A stretch of DNA of 64,000 nt from Burkholderiales bacterium. Lineage in GTDB: Bacteria > Pseudomonadota > Gammaproteobacteria > Burkholderiales > WYBJ01. The stretch is taken from contig JADLAC010000017.1 of the NCBI GenBank assembly GCA_020848435.1, positions 81,722-145,721 of the forward strand, given 5' to 3'. Of the stretch, positions 57,901-63,900 are shown piece after piece; position 1 is the first letter of the stretch, and each line of letters opens with the position of its first letter. Both the position numbers and the translations under genes were made by a program. Below the pieces are notes generated by a model. That model was given only the letters and a program-made list of their open reading frames with translations, was not told the origin of the DNA and did no database searches.

Positions 57901-60900
57901 CCGAAGCGCACTATCGTCGAGATCGACCACATCGTGCGCAAGGCGCTTACCGCCGGCCAGTTCTATTACTGGGGCGTGGAGATCGTCGATCGCGGCATCG
58001 ACAAGGCGCAGGCCTTCAGTGCCAAGGCGGTGGAGGCGAGCGGCCCGTACAGCTCGGTCACCCTGCTTACCCACGGCTTCCAGCTCGATCCGCGCACCGA
58101 TCTGTCGAATGCCTCGTTCCAGCAGCCCGAAGCCTTCATCGCCATGGCGGAGCTGATCGCGACCGCGGGCGGCGGCGGCGTGGTGCTCGCGTACGACAAG
58201 AATCGCGGCACCTGGGTCGACGTCGAATGGCTGCGCGATCCGCACGCGAGCGGCTCGGTCCCCCCGCCCGAGCGGCAGGGCGCAGCGGCGCTGCATTCGG
58301 GCAAACCGGTCGTGCTCGTATCCGACTGGTACCGCGAATCCGACATCAGCGACAGCGGCTTTTCCGAGGCGGCGGCGGACGCGCTGCTCGCCTCCCTGAT
58401 CGATCTCGACCGCGACTCGGGCGGCAAGATCTTCGGCTCGCCGCTACATTTCATCGGCCACAGCCGCGGCACCGTGGTCAACAGCGAGATCATCCAGCGC
58501 CTGGGCCACCACGGGCTGGTCACGAGCGGCATCCACATGACGACGCTCGACCCGCACGACTTCGACCAGAAGAGCCTGGACGTGCCGCTCGCGCAAATCG
58601 CCGAGTACATGGACATGGTGGTGCAAATCGCCGGCATCGCCACCACCATCGCGTCGGCGGCGGGCGGCAACGTGCCGGGCGCGATCGCCTTCGCCGTCAA
58701 GGCGGCGAAGCTGCACATGTGGATCCAGAACGTCATCCTGGGCGCTGCGAAGAACCTCGGCGTGCAATTGAAGCCGGTGCCCTACGCCGACTTCAAGGAC
58801 CCCAACGCGCTCGTGTGGGAGAACGTCGAGTTCGCCGACAACTACTACCAGAAGGCGGCGGGCGAGGCGGCAACCCCGGGGACGCTGCTCAATCATTTCA
58901 CCGCGACGCCGAACGGGCGTCCGATGGCGCTGGACGAGCGGACGCTGGCGGCGACGCGCGCGGACATCGATCGCAACCTCACCAGCCTCGCCGGGTTCAC
59001 GCAGGAGGATTTCATCGGCTTCGGCCTGGATCTCGGCGTCGGCGGCCCGCACAGCCGCGTCTGGCAGTGGTATGCCGGCACCATCGATACCGGTATGCTG
59101 GACTTCGTCGGCAATCCCATCTGGCGCTCGCAGGGCGACATCGGGGTGGTGACCGAAGCGCTCGGTCTGCCGATGCGCGATTTCCAGTTCAACGCCAATC
59201 CCTGGTACTTCAGCGATCCCAATGCCATCGTCGGCGGCGCCGGCCGGCTCGCCTACACCAACGGCCAGCTCTCGATCGCGGGCGACTTCACCGAAGGCAT
59301 CAGCAACGGTTGGTACTTCAGCGCTTTGGGCGGCGGGGCGGCCTATCGCCCCGACCGCGGCGGCGCGGGCATGCCGTACACGACCGACAATACCGAAGTG
59401 ACCGACGTGCCGGGCTTCGATGACGTCCACAGCGTCTTCAACGGCAGCTTCGAGAACGGCACCCGCCAGTCGCTGCTCAATTACCTCTTGTGGAAGCAAT
59501 CCGGCACCGCCGATCTGCCGGCCGAGAACGGCCGCTTCCCGCTGTCGTACGAAATCCCCGGCTGGTCGCTGCACGGCGGCGAAGGCTTCACCGTCGACGT
59601 GCCGGTGTTCGGGCCGGTCGACATCGGCGCGCTGTTCATGGTCGAGACCTCGCCGAGCGAGCTGTTCAAGACCTTCGTCAAGCGCTCGATCGAAGGCTAC
59701 GTCGATCGCATGTTCGAGATGGCGAAGCAGAAGCTCAACTTCTTCCCGACCGCGCCCACGTTCAGCAAGATGGAGGCGGCGCTGATCAAGAAGCTGGGCG
59801 TGCCCTCGGTGCCCTTCGACCAAGTCAACAAGGCGCTCAAGGCGGCCAACGCGATCAACAAGGCGGGCGATCTCGCGCTCAATTTCTTCGACAAGATCAT
59901 CACCCAGATCAACGCCGAGACCGGGCAGACCGGTCCCAACATCCGCGATGCCATCACCGGCGCGCCGGGGCCCAACGGCCAGCCGCTCGGGGTGGACAAC
60001 GTCAAGGCGTGGCTGAGCTTCGGCATCGACCAGGCGGTGAACTTCCTGCCGAACCCGCTCAATTCCCCGAGCGACTACGCGTTGGTCATGGGCGCGGGCA
60101 ACGCCATGCGTACGATTGTCGAGAACGTGCTGCCCGACGGGCTCAGCACCTTGCGCGCGAGCCTGCTCGAGATCCTCGACAACGACACCCAGCTCGACGC
60201 CATCCGCCACAACCGGATGTTCATTCCGGCCGACTCGCAGTACCTCGTGTTCAACGCCTGGACGCCGGTCGCGTTCCTGCCCGATTCGAAGATGCAGGTG
60301 ATCTTCCAGACCATGGACGGCACGACCGATGCGCGCGAGGTGCTGATCGAAGAGGGGCTGTTCTCCGGGCGCAACTACGCGGTCGAGATCCCGCAGGCAT
60401 TCCGCGGCGAGATCGCGACCATCACGCTCAAGCACCAGAGCATGGGCATGACGGCGGAGTTCCGCCAGTACATGCAGGATCTGTTCGACATCGATCTGTT
60501 CGACGGCACCGCGCTCGAATTCATCGGCGGGGTGGCGCAGTACTCCGGCGGCGTGATCGCGGGCATCGTCGGCGGCATGAGCCAGCTCATGCTGATCGAC
60601 GACATCCGCTTGGCCGACGCCTCGATCGACGTCACGGTGACGACGCCGATCGACGAGGACGGCGACGCGAGCCTGACCGCCACCTTCGTTCCGCTCAACG
60701 CGGGCGAGGCCACGGTGCTCGAGATCGACTGGGACGACGGCTCGGCGCTCGAAGTGGTCACGCTGCCTGCGGGCACCACCACGGTGAGCCTCGCGCACCA
60801 CTACCCCGACGACAATCCGAGCGGCACGCCATTCGACCAGTACCAGATTCGAGTCGACAGCAACAACACGCCGAGCGGCGGCTCGGCCACGTTGACGGTG

Positions 60901-63900
60901 CGCAATGCCGTGCCGCTCATGGGCACCGTGACGTTGAGCGCAACCGAAATCGACGAAGGCGAGGAGCTGACGCTCGAGGGCACCTTTACCGATGTCGGCA
61001 ACGCCGACACCTTCATCATCCGCATCGACTGGGGCGACGGATCCGCGCTCACCGAGATCCGGCACGACCAGGCGCTCGCGGGCGCCACCGGCAGCTTCAG
61101 CGCGAGCCACAAGTACGATGACGATCATCCGCGCACCGGCACGGCGAGCGACGTGCTGCCGATCAAGGTGAGCGTCATCGACGACGACACCGGCGAAGCG
61201 AGCGCGGCGCGCTCTCTCAGCGTGCATAACGTCGCGCCGCGGCTCGAAGGGCTGGCGCTCTCCGAGGCCAAGATCGACGAAGGCGAAAGCGTCACCTTGA
61301 GCGGGACCATCATCGATCCCGGCATCAAGGACACGTTCACGCTCGCCATCGACTGGGGCGACGGCGGCGAGGAAGAGCGGATCGCGCTCGGGCCGTTCGC
61401 CGACGGCTCCGAGCCGTTCTCGGTCGATCACACCTACGAGGACGACCCCACGACGGGGACGCCGAGCGATCGCGTCCCGGTGAAAGTGCGCGTGATCGAC
61501 GACGACACCGGCGAGGCGAGCAGGGACCTGGAGCTGGTGGTCGACAACGTCGAGCCGGGCTTCGAGACGATCGAGCTCGACACCGCGACCCTCGCCGAGG
61601 GCGACACGGTGACGCTCTCGGGCAGCTTCACCGATCCCGGCAAGGACGAATTCACCCTGGAGATCGACTGGGGCGACGGCAGCGCGCCGGAAACCCTGAG
61701 CCTCGACTACGAGGACATGAGCTTCTCGCTCGAGCATCGCTACACCGATGACGAGGGCGAGGGCGAGGACGACCGCTACACCATCGGTCTCAAGCTGGTC
61801 GACGACGACAGCGGCGAGGCCGCCGACAAGACCGAGGTCGAAGTACACAACGTGGCGCCGGTGATCGCACTCTCGCTCGACCGCAGCGCGATCGACGAAG
61901 GCGATGCCATCGGGCTCACGATCGACATCGATGATCCGGGCGAGGACGATACTTTCACCGTCACCATCGATTGGGCCGACGGCGAGGCGCCGGAGGTGAT
62001 CAGCGGCGTGGAAGCGGGCACGATCTCGTTCTTCAGCACGCGCACCTATTTCGACGACGATCCGAGCGGCACGCCGCTCGATTCGCTCACCATCGCGGTC
62101 ACGGTCGAAGACGACGATACCGAGGGCGGCGACGCCGCCGAGGCGACCACCGCGCTCGACGTGGCCAACCGGGCGCCGGAAAACGTCGCTGCGGGGGCGG
62201 CCATCGTGGTGAAGGCAGGTACGCCGTTCAGCCTCTTCGGCAGCTTCTTCGACGCAGGCATGAGCGACACGCACGACGAGCAGTGGAGCGTGAGCGGGCT
62301 TGGCGTATCGCTCGGCGGCAGCGGCAGCACTTTCGACGGCGTGTTGATGCAGGAAGGCATCTATACGGCGACCTACACCGTGACCGACGACGATACCGGG
62401 TCCGCTTCGGATAGCACGCAGGTCGTGGTGCAGGCCGACCCGCCGCGGCTCGAAGAGATCTTCGACGATGCCCTGGTCGAGGGCGACACCTATACGCTGG
62501 ATGTCGTCGTGTCCGGCGCGGTGGCGGGCGGAGTCTACGAGTTGGAAGTGGACTGGGGCGACGGCACGCTCGAATCGGGCATCGCGGTTCCGGCGGTACA
62601 GTTGCCGGCGACCAGCGTCACGCTGCCGCTCGCGCATCGTTACCTCGACGACGAGCGGCCGGGCGACGACGCCTACGAGGTCAAGGTGCGGCTGGTGGTG
62701 CAGCGACCGGGCCAGGATCCGCTTCAGGTCGGTCTGTTGCGCACGGCTCGGGTCGGCGTCGAGAACGCCGCTCCGCAACCCGAGATTACGTTGAGCGGCG
62801 ATCCGGTTACGGGTCAGGCGCTCACCTTCACGCTCGCGCTCGGCGATCCCGGCACGCTCGACACCCATGCGATCGTCTGGCACTTCGGCGCCGAGACCGT
62901 CAACGGCGGCTTGCAGCACACGCGCACGTTTGCGACCGCGACGACGGTGTCGGTGAGCGTCACCGACGACGACGGCGGCGCCGGCACGGCAGCGATCGGG
63001 ATTTCGACGCCGCTGCTCGCGGGCGGGGCGGGCACCGGCGCGGGCGAGGCGATCGATCTTGCGCGCGTCGAGCGCGTGGCCGAAGCGGCGCGCACCTATT
63101 GGCTCGCGCTCGGCGCCGACGCCGCGCGTTTGGCGGGGGTGCGCTGGGAGGTCGCCGATCTGTCCGGCAGCCAGCTCGGGTCGACCGCCATCGGTGCCGA
63201 CGGTAGCGCGCTCATGCGCCTGGATCACGATGCCGCCGGCTTCGGTTGGTTCGCCGACGACACCCCGCTCGATGGCGGCGAATTCGCCGCATCGGGCGGC
63301 GCCGACGAATCGATTGCGCTCACCGGCCCGGCAGCGCTCGGGATGGATCTTCTCACCGCCTTCGTGCACGAGTACGGCCATGCGCTCGGGCTCGGTCATG
63401 GCGGCGGCGCGGGCAGCGTCATGGACGAAGCGCTCGCGGCCGGCGTACGGCGACTCCCGCAGGCCGCCGATCTCGCGCCGGGCGCGAATGCGAGCGCGCA
63501 AGCCACGCTCCATGCCGCGGGCATTCACAACGGCAGCTTCGAGATTTCGGATCCGGAAGACGGCGGCTACGGCTGGACGGCGGCGGGCGGCGCGACCATC
63601 GTCGGCGGCCAGGGCGTGCTCAGCGAAGACGATCGCTTCCTCGCCGGCTTGTCCCAGACTTTCCTTGTGCCAACAGGGGCGCAGCACTTGAGCTTTACGC
63701 TGGTGCTGGCCGATCTGATCACGGATCTTTCGGCGCCGCCTGACGCCTTCGAAGTGGCGCTGCTGGATGCGGGGACTGGGCAGGCGCTGTTGAGCGCGGT
63801 GGGGCTGACGTTAAGCGATGCGCTGCTGAACGTGCAAGCCGATGGGGAAGTGTTCAAGGCCGCGGGGGTGATACTCGGGGGGGTGTTCGCTGCAGGCGGG

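Noticed and set aside
55683..59423. Plus-strand open frame of 1,246 codons in another frame
   Set aside because: Overlaps the giant gene out of frame; Arg-rich text without domains.
58444..63687. Minus-strand open frame of 1,747 codons
   Set aside because: Antisense to the hydrolase, PKD and metzincin segments; low-complexity composition and no recognisable motif.
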